Below, piece after piece: positions 60,501 to 64,000 of a stretch of 64,000 nucleotides of DNA. The translations under genes and the position numbers were made by a program. The stretch lies in NCBI RefSeq assembly GCF_964340395.1, contig NC_135564.1:9085361-9149360 (forward strand), written 5' to 3'. The notes beneath the pieces are model-generated. The model was not told the origin of the DNA. It saw nothing but the letters and a program-made list of their open reading frames with translations, and ran no database searches. Every line of letters starts with the position of its first letter. Positions within the stretch are counted from its first letter, which is position 1. The stretch comes from Glandiceps talaboti (taxonomy: Eukaryota; Hemichordata; Enteropneusta; Spengelidae).

Positions 60501-62819
60501 AATGGGAGCTAGACCATTTATTAAGACTATCGATAAAACACAAAACATGCACCCAAATATTTTCTTTGAAATTTAAACGTTTTCTTTGAAATAATTTTAC
60601 TGTTAATATTGAAAAGTTAAGATGATTATATTAATTGTATCAACTAACATCTTTCATGCTCTAAGCTTTAGATATTTGCATAAACGAATACCACAAAGCA
60701 CATGATAGATACAAACTCCCCTTATGGGAGGTAAAAACGGTCAGCCATGAACTGTACAATATATTATAATGTGTACCAGTATAGCATGTCATTTTTTTAC
60801 AGGGCAATCCTGTCACTAATACTGATATGCATGGCTATAAATTGTTCTTCAGATCAGAGATAACATGTGTTGCTGAGCAATGATATTCATTCAAACTATT
60901 CAGTAATTGTGTGTCTGCGATTCTTTTTCTTTTTTTTTAAAATATAGATTGAGAATCGAAAGTTAGATTTCAGTGACAAAGCTGAAAGTAAGGTTGGATC
61001 TAAAGACTACATTGACCACGTACCTGGTGGTGGAAATGTACAGGTGGGTTTTTTTTTTAATAAGTTAAGGTACAATTGTGCCCTATCTTTAAGGTAGGAT
61101 GCACCTCCAGGACAAATTTCTCAAAGGTCTTCAAACTTTGCCATATGAAAGTGTGTTCATGCTTCTTTTGAAATAATGAAAGAAATTTAGGAGTTCACCA
61201 TCTTGTTTTCAAGAAAATCGTCAATCTTATATTTTCCAATAGACTTTATAACACATTATTCAGTGGCCATATTGGAATCTAAAATGACTAAATTTTGATA
61301 TCATTTTGACCTCGTTTTCAAAAATTTGTACCCCAGATTTTTTATATTGATTTAATAAATGAGAAGAGGTTGGAGTTTTGAACATTCTTAACTTGATAAG
61401 AGAGAGAAAGAAACCTACCTTATTACTGCATATTGTCCAATCTATAATTTAAGTTTAAAAACGTTCTACTCATAAAATCAGACAAGATGACGACTGCATT
61501 GTATATCTTTGCTTGAAACATACGTTGTTGTAGTCTGTAAGGTACGTTGTGACAGGGCGCCCTCACACATCAGTCAACTCCTTTCCGCATAGAATAGGCT
61601 GGTGAGGGTGGAGCCACACAACGTTTCTTACAGTCTAACATTGTTGGTGAAAATTTTTAAATTTCATTAAAAATGTAAAGTTAAACTGAAAAAAAAAGTA
61701 GACTGATTGGTCAATCATGTGAAATAACATAAAACTAAACCTTACTAAGTTGTAATGTAATTTAAATAATGACCTTGACCTTCACATAACAGTGACCCTT
61801 CCAATTTTTAAAGTTTGTTTTAAATTGCTTGTCTTTTTTAATGCCCATTTTGTTTGAGCTTTAGCATGATTTGTGTTTGTGATGCAATGGCAACATGATT
61901 TCAAAAAAATCTTACTTTTTATTTTACGATGTTATTTATTCTTATGGCAGTAAATGTAAACAAGTTTCGGATTTGGCCATTTGTGTAAACCCAAGCATGT
62001 TGCTTAATCTATTTCCAAAAAATATTTTCAGTGTTTTTGTTAAGTGTTTCAAACAGGTTAAATCTGCCCAAATCCCCTGGCTTTCCCTAAGATCGTTGTT
62101 TTCAAATTTAACAATACAAGGCTAGTGGAAGGAAACTCAGAAGTGGATAATATAGCGCCCTCTAATGTTGATATAGTGGTGTGGGGGAATAACATACACT
62201 ATGGCATATACCAAACACTGCATGTCCCTTATGCAGTGTTTTTGCTTAAAGGTTGGGGAACCCCGGTAACAGAAAAGGAGAAAGGAGTAAAAATGGCAGT
62301 GTTTCCCCATAGAAATTATCATGGTAATTTTGTTCGGGAACCCAGGTAAAATGACATGAGAACCCCGGTTGATTTTGCCTACTTACCACCCTGGCAAAAC
62401 ACTATTAATGGCTCTACTGACAAGGCAGAACTACTGTAAGAATCTAGGATTGAATCCTGCGCCTGTCATGGAGTTCTAAAACTTACCAAAAACACTGATT
62501 TTGCATGGCTGTTTCCCTTTCTTGAATAGAATAAATAAACTCTGTTGCCATTATTGTTTGTTTTCAGTTTTGAAGTTTCATTTCAAGTAAATTATGTTCG
62601 ATAAACTGTTGCATGAAATTTGCTAGTCTCAAGATTGCTGGTTTTACTTTATTTTTTGAAAATCTTGACATTGCCAAGTTCAAGGTCATTATGTCTAAAA
62701 TTAGAGTACAAATGTTTTAGATAAAGTCCTACAAGGTAAAAAGTAACTACAACAAAGTCCACAGTCGTGTTGGATCAATGGAGAACATTAATCATACCCC
62801 TAGGGGTGGCAATGTAAAG
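32379..62819 (+). CDS. MAPT-like: MAP2/MAP4/tau family microtubule-associated protein, 3' end outside window
   Basis: Fifteen coding exons join in frame: 32379-32745, 46091-46320, 48926-49250, 50724-50821, 52177-52258, 52717-52823, 53412-53507, 55354-55449, 56411-56506, 57823-58014, 58489-58584, 59402-59497, 60278-60373, 60948-61043, 62721-62819. They give 724 codons with no stop; the C-terminus lies downstream. Residues 1-122 are an acidic Thr/Val-rich projection region ([20 protein letters not shown]). Residues about 123-180 are Ser/Pro/Lys-rich. From about 180 there are 15 microtubule-binding repeats of the type [19 protein letters not shown]. Each should bind the microtubule wall. The S of the K/R-V/I-GS motif is the site MARK/PAR-1 kinases phosphorylate in vertebrate tau. 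A Ser/Pro/Arg-rich linker (about 230-315) interrupts the array after repeat 2. The first intron is 13.3 kb and may hide alternative exons. Family assignment is firm; isoforms are not predictable. Confidence 0.93.
33967..34008. repeat. (CA)n microsatellite
   Basis: Perfect CA array in intron 1 of the MAP/tau homologue, followed by a short second run after GACCGTCAGA. Confidence 0.95.
34273..34389. repeat. (ATTAT)n pentanucleotide array
   Basis: Pentanucleotide array, degenerate at its 5' end and regular at its 3' end, in intron 1 of the MAP/tau homologue. Confidence 0.85.
35051..35448 (-). mobile_element. Dispersed element B, copy 1
   Basis: The reverse complement contains ACCATGTACAAGCCAAGTTA near one end and GACAAGGCCC / TTGGGTCACTC near the other. 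The same blocks recur in direct orientation at 37178-37470 and 43985-44275. No coding capacity; probably a non-autonomous DNA element. Confidence 0.5.
35480..35815. repeat. 54-bp minisatellite, about 6 copies
   Basis: Units marked by GGACTACTGCTAATTTGG and AGTAGTCTAGGTGCCCTGG at 53-54 bp spacing (35521, 35574, 35628, 35682, 35736, 35795). The first and last copies are diverged. Confidence 0.9.
36086..36155. repeat. Perfect 22-bp inverted repeat
   Basis: Arms 36086-36107 and 36134-36155 are exact reverse complements around AATACTCATGACCTAAGGG with a 26-bp loop. The loop resembles the AAGGGGTC/GTCACTA blocks of dispersed element B, so it may be a short derivative of that family. Confidence 0.75.
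37178..37470 (+). mobile_element. Dispersed element B, copy 2
   Basis: Begins ACCATGCACAAGCCAAGTTA and ends with CCTTGGGTCACTGATATTTT then CCTTGGCTGAACA. It shares both end blocks with the copies at 35051-35448 and 43985-44275. Confidence 0.5.
39240..39509. mobile_element. Fold-back element with CCCATTTCATGTTAGTGTTC ends
   Basis: Left end CCCATTTCATGTTAGTGTTC and right end GAACACTAACATGAAATGGG are perfect 20-bp inverted repeats. Homology of the arms continues inward (TTTGAAACAACCATGCATAA against its complement). The same terminus occurs at the end of the window (63955-63977), showing a second copy. Confidence 0.75.
40700..40960. repeat. (ATGT)n and AT/GT-rich block
   Basis: ATGT array, then GCATGCAT-rich segment with short palindromes, then AT and GT runs. 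Long open frames on both strands here are artefacts. Confidence 0.9.
41532..41545. promoter_or_regulatory. Perfect palindromic RFX X-box
   Basis: GTTACCATGGTAAC is a full 14-bp palindrome that matches the consensus X-box of RFX factors. It lies in intron 1 of the MAP/tau homologue. Related sequences are seen at 49540-49553 and 59514-59540. Confidence 0.4.
43280..43580 (-). mobile_element. MITE C copy 1
   Basis: The right end reads AACTCTCCAGAAACCAAATT then AAATACCTTTATCGTGGTGT, the reverse complement of the left end of the copies at 45821, 52277, 54391 and 55857. Internal TTCATTTGGCA and CTAACTCCCATGATG blocks also match. The left end is decayed. Confidence 0.6.
43985..44275 (+). mobile_element. 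Dispersed element B, copy 3
   Basis: Starts CATGCACAAGCCAAGTTGAA and ends with TTTCCTTGGCTGGATGAAG then GGGAATAATAT, matching the copy at 37178-37470. Confidence 0.5.
45435..45640. mobile_element. Fold-back element with ACAGAACCCCATG ends
   Basis: Inverted arms of about 90 bp: CAGAACCCCATGCC and GGGGTATTTGCACTTGTGC on the left; the reverse complements GCACTTGTGCAAATACCCC and CATGGGGTTCTG on the right. Palindrome of about 205 bp. Confidence 0.7.
45821..46047 (+). mobile_element. MITE C copy 2 (3'-truncated)
   Basis: Starts AGGGAACACGACTCCAGGAA and includes TTTCTGGAGAGTCA and GGGGGTTAGCAG blocks shared with the other copies. The right inverted end is missing. It lies only 44 bp before exon 2 of the MAP/tau homologue. 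Confidence 0.65.
46091..46320 (+). CDS. MAPT-like: MAP/tau homologue exon 2: Ser/Pro-rich region and repeat 1
   Basis: Acceptor TGATATTCAG, donor AAG|GTAAAT. It encodes residues 123-199: acidic start ([14 protein letters not shown]), then a Ser/Pro/Thr-rich stretch with SPSKSPSKK, then the first PGGG motif ([18 protein letters not shown]). Repeat 1 is divergent: it lacks the VGS motif. Confidence 0.9.
46560..46936 (+). mobile_element. Non-LTR retrotransposon 3' tail
   Basis: Open frame 46564-46851 encodes a zinc-binding-like tail typical of LINE polyproteins downstream of the RT domain: [16 protein letters not shown], then a CSHY segment and ERKKLF. The 3' end has AATAAAG followed by repeated GATT units, the usual simple tail of such elements. 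5'-truncated and dead. It lies in intron 2 of the MAP/tau homologue. Confidence 0.7.
46960..47393. repeat. Long inverted repeat of microsatellite-rich sequence
   Basis: 46960-47047 is nearly the reverse complement of 47289-47393: both contain the CATGCATTA(G)CATA, GACAAACACC and GGAGACCGACATA blocks. The spacer of about 240 bp is mostly unique, then CATG/GT arrays. Simple arrays extend to about 47475. Confidence 0.75.
47948..48281. mobile_element. Fold-back element with about 100-bp arms
   Basis: Arms 47948-48048 and 48181-48281 are about 90 percent identical reverse complements (AGACATTTTCTGAAAACTTT and AAAAGCCTTGTTT blocks). It lies in intron 2 of the MAP/tau homologue and overlaps the start of a tandem repeat. 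Confidence 0.75.
48105..48780. repeat. About 190-bp tandem repeat, 3 copies
   Basis: Units contain GCATAACCACA, ACTCGACAGGCATCAT, TTTCATGTAGAACTGT and CTAATCCAG blocks in the same order, starting near 48110, 48405 and 48610. The third lacks the CTCGACAGGCATC block. Confidence 0.65.
48926..49250 (+). CDS. MAPT-like: MAP/tau homologue exon 3: repeat 2 and Ser/Pro/Arg linker
   Basis: Acceptor CTATCAACAG, donor TCAG|GTATGA, phase 1 at the end. Residues 200-307. Repeat 2 reads [20 protein letters not shown]. It is followed by a basic linker with a repeated pattern RRPASA-SP ([19 protein letters not shown], then [13 protein letters not shown], then ASPRRSGSA). SP and SPRR sites are typical targets of proline-directed kinases in this family. 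The linker separates repeats 1-2 from repeats 3-15. Confidence 0.92.
49540..49553 (+). promoter_or_regulatory. X-box-like motif in intron 3 of the MAP/tau homologue
   Basis: GTTACTATGGCAAC, a good X-box match. Weaker relatives lie nearby at about 49345 (GTTACTATGACAAC) and 49647 (ATTGCTATGGCAAC). Confidence 0.3.
50724..50821 (+). CDS. MAPT-like: MAP/tau homologue exon 4: repeat 3, first part
   Basis: Acceptor TTTCACTGACAG, donor AAAT|GTAAGC. Residues 308-340: an acidic/Lys segment ([15 protein letters not shown]) and [17 protein letters not shown]. The intron splits the repeat between GGGN and VKI. Confidence 0.9.
51247..51594. repeat. 58-bp minisatellite, 6 copies
   Basis: Units start with CCTGTTTA at 51247, 51305, 51363, 51421, 51479 and 51537, all exactly 58 bp apart. 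Shared blocks are ACACTGTCGAGATACATTGT and CTCCTAGCCCT. Copies are about 95 percent alike, so the array is young. It lies in intron 4 of the MAP/tau homologue. Confidence 0.95.
52177..52258 (+). CDS. MAPT-like: MAP/tau homologue exon 5: repeat 4
   Basis: Acceptor TTTTTTTTGACAG, donor GCTG|GTAAAT, end phase 1. Encodes [13 protein letters not shown] then [14 protein letters not shown]. The downstream GGG of this repeat is carried by the next exon. Confidence 0.9.
52277..52570 (+). mobile_element. MITE C copy 3
   Basis: Starts GGAGAACACCACTCCAGGAA. The interior is palindromic around GAATATTCATG, with CTGACTCCCATCA mirrored by ATGGGAGTCAGCAG. It begins 19 bp after the exon 5 donor. Confidence 0.65.
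52717..52823 (+). CDS. MAPT-like: MAP/tau homologue exon 6: end of repeat 4 and repeat 5
   Basis: Acceptor GTTATCTAG, donor CAAG|GTAAAG, end phase 0. Encodes [20 protein letters not shown] then [16 protein letters not shown]. From here on all introns are phase 0. Confidence 0.92.
52950..53265 (+). repeat. Dispersed repeat F, copy 1
   Basis: Contains GTAGAATGCACCT, CAAACTTTGCCATATGAAAG and CAGTGGCCATATTGGA. The same order of blocks recurs at 61094-61380 and, truncated, at 60423-60490. Identity unknown. Confidence 0.7.
53412..53507 (+). CDS. MAPT-like: MAP/tau homologue exon 7: repeat 6
   Basis: 96-nt phase-0 exon after TTTTTGCTTACAG, donor AAG|GTATAT. Encodes [20 protein letters not shown] then [12 protein letters not shown]. 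The same 32 residues are encoded by the next two exons. Confidence 0.95.
54123..54231. mobile_element. Short MITE D, copy 1
   Basis: About 108 bp. Left end AGACTGTAAGATACGTCGTG and right end complementary to AGTCTGTAAGGTATGTCCTG. Relatives at 61531-61640 and 63600-63682. Confidence 0.65.
54391..54705 (+). mobile_element. MITE C copy 4
   Basis: Full element with inverted ends: GGGTTCTGGAGAGTCAT on the left and ACTCTCCAGAATCCAAAG on the right, ending CCTGAAGTGGC. About 315 bp. The flanks also match the copy at 55857-56292, so this pair was duplicated with the surrounding intron. Confidence 0.8.
54950..55245. repeat. About 100-bp degenerate tandem repeat
   Basis: Recurring blocks of GACCAAGTATGGTCAT, AATATGGTCAT and TTTAGAAGTG at roughly 90-100 bp spacing, about three diverged copies in the intron between repeats 6 and 7. 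Confidence 0.6.
55354..55449 (+). CDS. MAPT-like: MAP/tau homologue exon 8: repeat 7
   Basis: 96-nt phase-0 exon with the same encoded residues as exon 7 and nearly identical flanking intron sequence (TTTTTTGCTTACAG before, GTATATCCCATAATATGCTG after). Confidence 0.95.
55640..55672 (+). pseudogene. MAPT-like: Relic of a fourth copy of the duplicated repeat exon
   Basis: 33 bp corresponding to the last 11 codons of exons 7-9 followed by the same donor-side intron (GTATATCCCATAATATGCTG). It reads [11 protein letters not shown] where the intact exons have [11 protein letters not shown]. The first 63 nt and the acceptor are missing, so it cannot be spliced in as a full repeat. The downstream 140 bp match the intron after exon 7. 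Confidence 0.85.
55857..56292 (+). mobile_element. MITE C copy 5
   Basis: Inverted ends ACTATTTGGGTCCCAGAGTC-type (left, decayed) and ACTCTCCAGAATCCAAAG (right). About 435 bp. It lies downstream of the exon relic at the position corresponding to copy 4 downstream of exon 7. Confidence 0.75.
56411..56506 (+). CDS. MAPT-like: MAP/tau homologue exon 9: repeat 8
   Basis: Third intact 96-nt copy, same encoded residues as exons 7 and 8. Acceptor TTTTTTTGCTTACAG, donor AAG|GTATAT. The first 60 bp or so of the following intron match that after exon 8. Confidence 0.95.
57145..57171. repeat. (CA)n microsatellite
   Basis: Short perfect CA array in intron 9 of the MAP/tau homologue. The rest of 56507-57434 shows no other feature. 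Confidence 0.85.
57435..57683. repeat. (TCAA/TCAG)n microsatellite
   Basis: About 250 bp of TCAA and TCAG tetranucleotides. Open frames reading NQSINQSV are artefacts. The array ends about 140 bp before the next exon. Confidence 0.95.
57823..58014 (+). CDS. MAPT-like: MAP/tau homologue exon 10: repeats 9 and 10 fused in one exon
   Basis: 192 nt, exactly twice the 96-nt module, phase 0 at both ends. Acceptor TGTTACGTAG, donor CAAG|GTGAGA. Encodes [20 protein letters not shown] and [20 protein letters not shown], each preceded by an IE-RKL-F module start. The absence of an intron between the two suggests intron loss or an intronless duplication. Confidence 0.95.
58489..58584 (+). CDS. MAPT-like: MAP/tau homologue exon 11: repeat 11
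   Basis: 96-nt phase-0 exon. Acceptor TTTTCTATGCTAG, donor TAAG|GTAGGA. Encodes [12 protein letters not shown] then [20 protein letters not shown]. The module resembles vertebrate tau repeat 4 (KLDFKDR-QSKIGS). Confidence 0.95.
59110..59232. repeat. Inverted repeat in intron 11 of the MAP/tau homologue
   Basis: Left arm TCATTTATAGCAT and GTGTAAAAGTATACTGTTTC; right arm GAAACAGTATATTTTACACT and ATGCTATAAAT in reverse complement order. About 45-bp arms with a 40-bp loop. Confidence 0.7.
59402..59497 (+). CDS. MAPT-like: MAP/tau homologue exon 12: repeat 12
   Basis: 96-nt phase-0 exon. Acceptor TTTCCTTTAATAG, donor AAAG|GTAGGG. Encodes [12 protein letters not shown] then [21 protein letters not shown]-box-like GTTACCATGGTTAC and GTTACCATGGTTTC follow at 59511-59540. 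Confidence 0.95.
59749..60110. mobile_element. Fold-back element with about 150-bp arms
   Basis: Arms of about 150 bp (59749-59901 and 59957-60110). Ends ACAACTGC and GCAGTTGT; inner boundary GGCCTCTTT and AAAGAGGCC. The corresponding place in the duplicated intron (about 60773) lacks it, so it behaves as a recent insertion. Confidence 0.8.
60278..60373 (+). CDS. MAPT-like: MAP/tau homologue exon 13: repeat 13
   Basis: 96-nt phase-0 exon. Acceptor TTTAAAAAATACAG, donor ACAG|GTGAGG. Encodes [12 protein letters not shown] then [20 protein letters not shown]. The next residue is Ile, giving VQI as in the start of the vertebrate tau VQIINK/VQIVYK hexapeptides, but the following residues (ENR) differ. 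Confidence 0.95.
60423..60490 (+). repeat. Dispersed repeat F, truncated copy
   Basis: GTAGAATGCACCTCTAGGAC and CAAACTTTGCCGAATGAAAG match the start of the copies at 52950 and 61094, then homology stops. Confidence 0.65.
60948..61043 (+). CDS. MAPT-like: MAP/tau homologue exon 14: repeat 14
   Basis: 96-nt phase-0 exon. Acceptor TTTTTAAAATATAG, donor ACAG|GTGGGT. Differs from repeat 13 only at SDKAES against SEKAQS. The 250 bp before it closely match the intron before exon 13, showing a recent exon-intron duplication. Confidence 0.95.
61094..61380 (+). repeat. Dispersed repeat F, copy 2
   Basis: GTAGGATGCACCTCCAGGAC, CAAACTTTGCCATATGAAAG and CAGTGGCCATATTGGAAT in the same order as at 52950-53265. 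Confidence 0.7.
61531..61640. mobile_element. Short MITE D, copy 2 (opposite orientation)
   Basis: Begins TAGTCTGTAAGGTACGTTGT and contains GACAGGGCGCCCTCACACAT, the reverse complement of the matching part of copy 1. Ends TTTCTTACAGTCTA. Confidence 0.65.
62721..62819 (+). CDS. MAPT-like: MAP/tau homologue exon 15: repeat 15, divergent
   Basis: 99-nt phase-0 exon (33 residues). Acceptor AAATGTTTTAG, donor AAAG|GTAAGG. Encodes [13 protein letters not shown] then [20 protein letters not shown]. The PGGG core reads PRGG here, and the spacer before the VGS motif is unlike the other modules. At least one more exon must follow beyond the window. Confidence 0.88.
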
Positions 62820-63009
62820 GTAAGGGGTGTGTCACTCCTTGTGTGTGGGTATCTGTAATCACCCTCCCCTACACTCTCTTTCGTACTGTAGTCGATATCT
62901 TCTTTAGTAATGCATCTGTATCTTCTAACTTTGAAAAATCTTGCATGTAACATAATTATGTAACCAACAGCCATGTTTGTAATGAACTGTACTTATCCAT
63001 AGTCTTGGT

Positions 63010-63075
63010 TTAATACCCAGATTCTCACCACTGGGGGCGCTACTACAAGCTCACCCAGGCAAGAGTCTGGGCAAA
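63010..63075. mobile_element. CCCAGACTCT-family hairpin
   Basis: TACCCAGATTCTCACCACTG at the left and AAGAGTCTGGGC at the right with GGGGGCGCTAC inside. Related to 20951-21020. Confidence 0.45.
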
Positions 63076-63293
63076 CATATTTAATTCAAAGTCGCCCACA
63101 CTGTAAGTCACACAGTACATTTCTTCTAAGATATGAAAAATGAGCTTACAAGGCCTGAATTAAGATGTATCTGTCACTTGTGACATGATAACCTGTCTCA
63201 AAGGTACCTGGATCATTCAGGGTTGAATGTGAAGTATTTCCCAGTATGCACTGCTTTGGGCAAGAGATCTAGTGTGGGTGACTTTGGATTACG

Positions 63294-63357
63294 TTTCCCC
63301 AGACTCTCATCTCATACTACAGCCCCTAGCAGTGAGAGTCTGGGTAACTGAGACTAT
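63294..63357. mobile_element. CCCAGACTCT-family hairpin
   Basis: TTTCCCCAGACTCTCATCTC and GTGAGAGTCTGGGTAACTGA are inverted, with CAGCCCCTAGCA inside. Related to 63010-63075 and 20951-21020. Confidence 0.5.
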
Positions 63358-63599
63358 TATCGTGAGTGATTGGATTGGTACTCAACAAACTAATGGATGG
63401 GGTTCCATGTGGTTCATTTTGAAATACAGTATTAACAACTGACATCTTTTTAATATATTTTTGGTGTGTTTGTTTTGCCTATGAATTGTTTGCTGAGTAT
63501 ATCTACTGCGATGAATCTTTCTTTGTCAGCTTGTCTTGCATGTCCTATGTAGCGAACAGTTGATATTGCCTGTAACATATGTTATCACTGCCCTGGCTC

Positions 63600-63682
63600 A
63601 TTGGTCTAGCTTATCTTCTCTTTCTGAGAAGAGTGAGACTGATGAGGGTGCCCTACCATGTCATAACTTACAGACTATCGTT
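63600..63682. mobile_element. Short MITE D, copy 3
   Basis: Contains GATGAGGGTGCCCTACCATG and ends CATAACTTACAGACTAT, matching the right half of copy 1 at 54123-54231. The left half is poorly preserved. Confidence 0.45.
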
Positions 63683-63699
63683 GCTATTGTATACTTCTT

Positions 63700-63795
63700 A
63701 GGTCATTTGGGTATTCGGTGGCCAAGTGGTTATAGCTTGTGTGCCTTTTATCATTGTAATCTGGGTTCACACTCGCCAAGCATTAGCTGAATTTG
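63700..63795 (+). mobile_element. tRNA-like SINE head
   Basis: Box A match TGGCCAAGTGG (63719-63729) and box B match GGTTCACACTC (63764-63774), 34 bp apart, in the order of a tRNA-derived promoter. The intervening and flanking sequence does not fold into a convincing tRNA, so a SINE head or tRNA pseudogene is more likely. Confidence 0.4.
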
Positions 63796-63949
63796 TTTGA
63801 AATCCTAGATCTGTATGTAAGAAGGCCGGGTGACACTAAGTGTCAGATGTCTTTCAAACAGCGTCAGATGTTCACCAGTTTGCTCCTGCAAGAAGTTGCT
63901 ATCTCAGTGATATCTTAAAGTGTGGAATGTGTAGTTTGTTATTAAACAG

Positions 63950-64000
63950 AGCCAGTGAACACTAACATGAAATGGGCTGTATGTAATTCTCCAATCATCC
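63950..64000. mobile_element. Terminus of the CCCATTTCATG fold-back family, cut by window end
   Basis: Carries GAACACTAACATGAAATGGG (63958-63977), identical to the terminal repeat of the element at 39240-39509. Preceding AAACAGAGCCAGT resembles the inner flank there. Confidence 0.6.

Noticed and set aside
62125-62349. 74-aa plus-strand frame after exon 14
   Set aside because: No family resemblance, no suitable splice sites, and the phase does not fit the neighbouring repeat exons.

Overview
This is a window of nuclear DNA from an animal. It has GT-AG introns, long AT-rich introns, dense microsatellites, fold-back (MITE-like) elements, LINE tails and tRNA-derived SINEs. The gene content (muscle or non-muscle myosin essential light chain genes and a MAP2/MAP4/tau family gene with many repeats) and compact coding exons in large introns suggest a marine invertebrate, possibly a non-vertebrate deuterostome. 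The sequence alone does not fix the phylum. No bacterial, viral or CRISPR features are seen.

Layout. 1-3.7 kb: upstream DNA with microsatellites, a fold-back element and two RFX X-box-like sites. 3.73-12.15 kb (+): six-exon essential myosin light chain gene 1 (151 aa). 12.2-17.5 kb: intergenic, with a LINE 3' tail and two microsatellite-embedded palindromes, one with perfect 73-bp arms. 17.52-21.84 kb (+): tandem paralogue, essential myosin light chain gene 2 (157 aa), with the same six-exon plan and an initiator ATG that sits alone at the end of exon 1 in both genes. 21.8-32.3 kb: gap with a tRNA-derived SINE, a fold-back element and a few weak coding-like stretches. 32.38-62.82 kb and beyond (+): a MAP2/MAP4/tau homologue. 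Fifteen coding exons (724 codons) are visible and the 3' end lies outside the window.

The most interesting locus is the MAP/tau homologue. I count 15 microtubule-binding repeats with the SK-VGS and PGGG signatures, where vertebrate family members have three to five. Most of them are phase-0 exons of exactly 96 nt (32 residues). One 192-nt exon carries two repeats. Three consecutive exons encode the same 32 residues, a broken fourth copy lies between two of them, and another exon-intron pair is so recently duplicated that a fold-back element can be seen present in one intron and absent from its copy. A Ser/Pro/Arg-rich linker splits the first two repeats from the rest. Introns of this gene also carry several families of palindromic elements and tandem minisatellites.

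All exon calls were made by eye from splice consensus, reading frame continuity and family resemblance. The two myosin gene models close perfectly in frame (456 and 474 nt), which strongly supports them.
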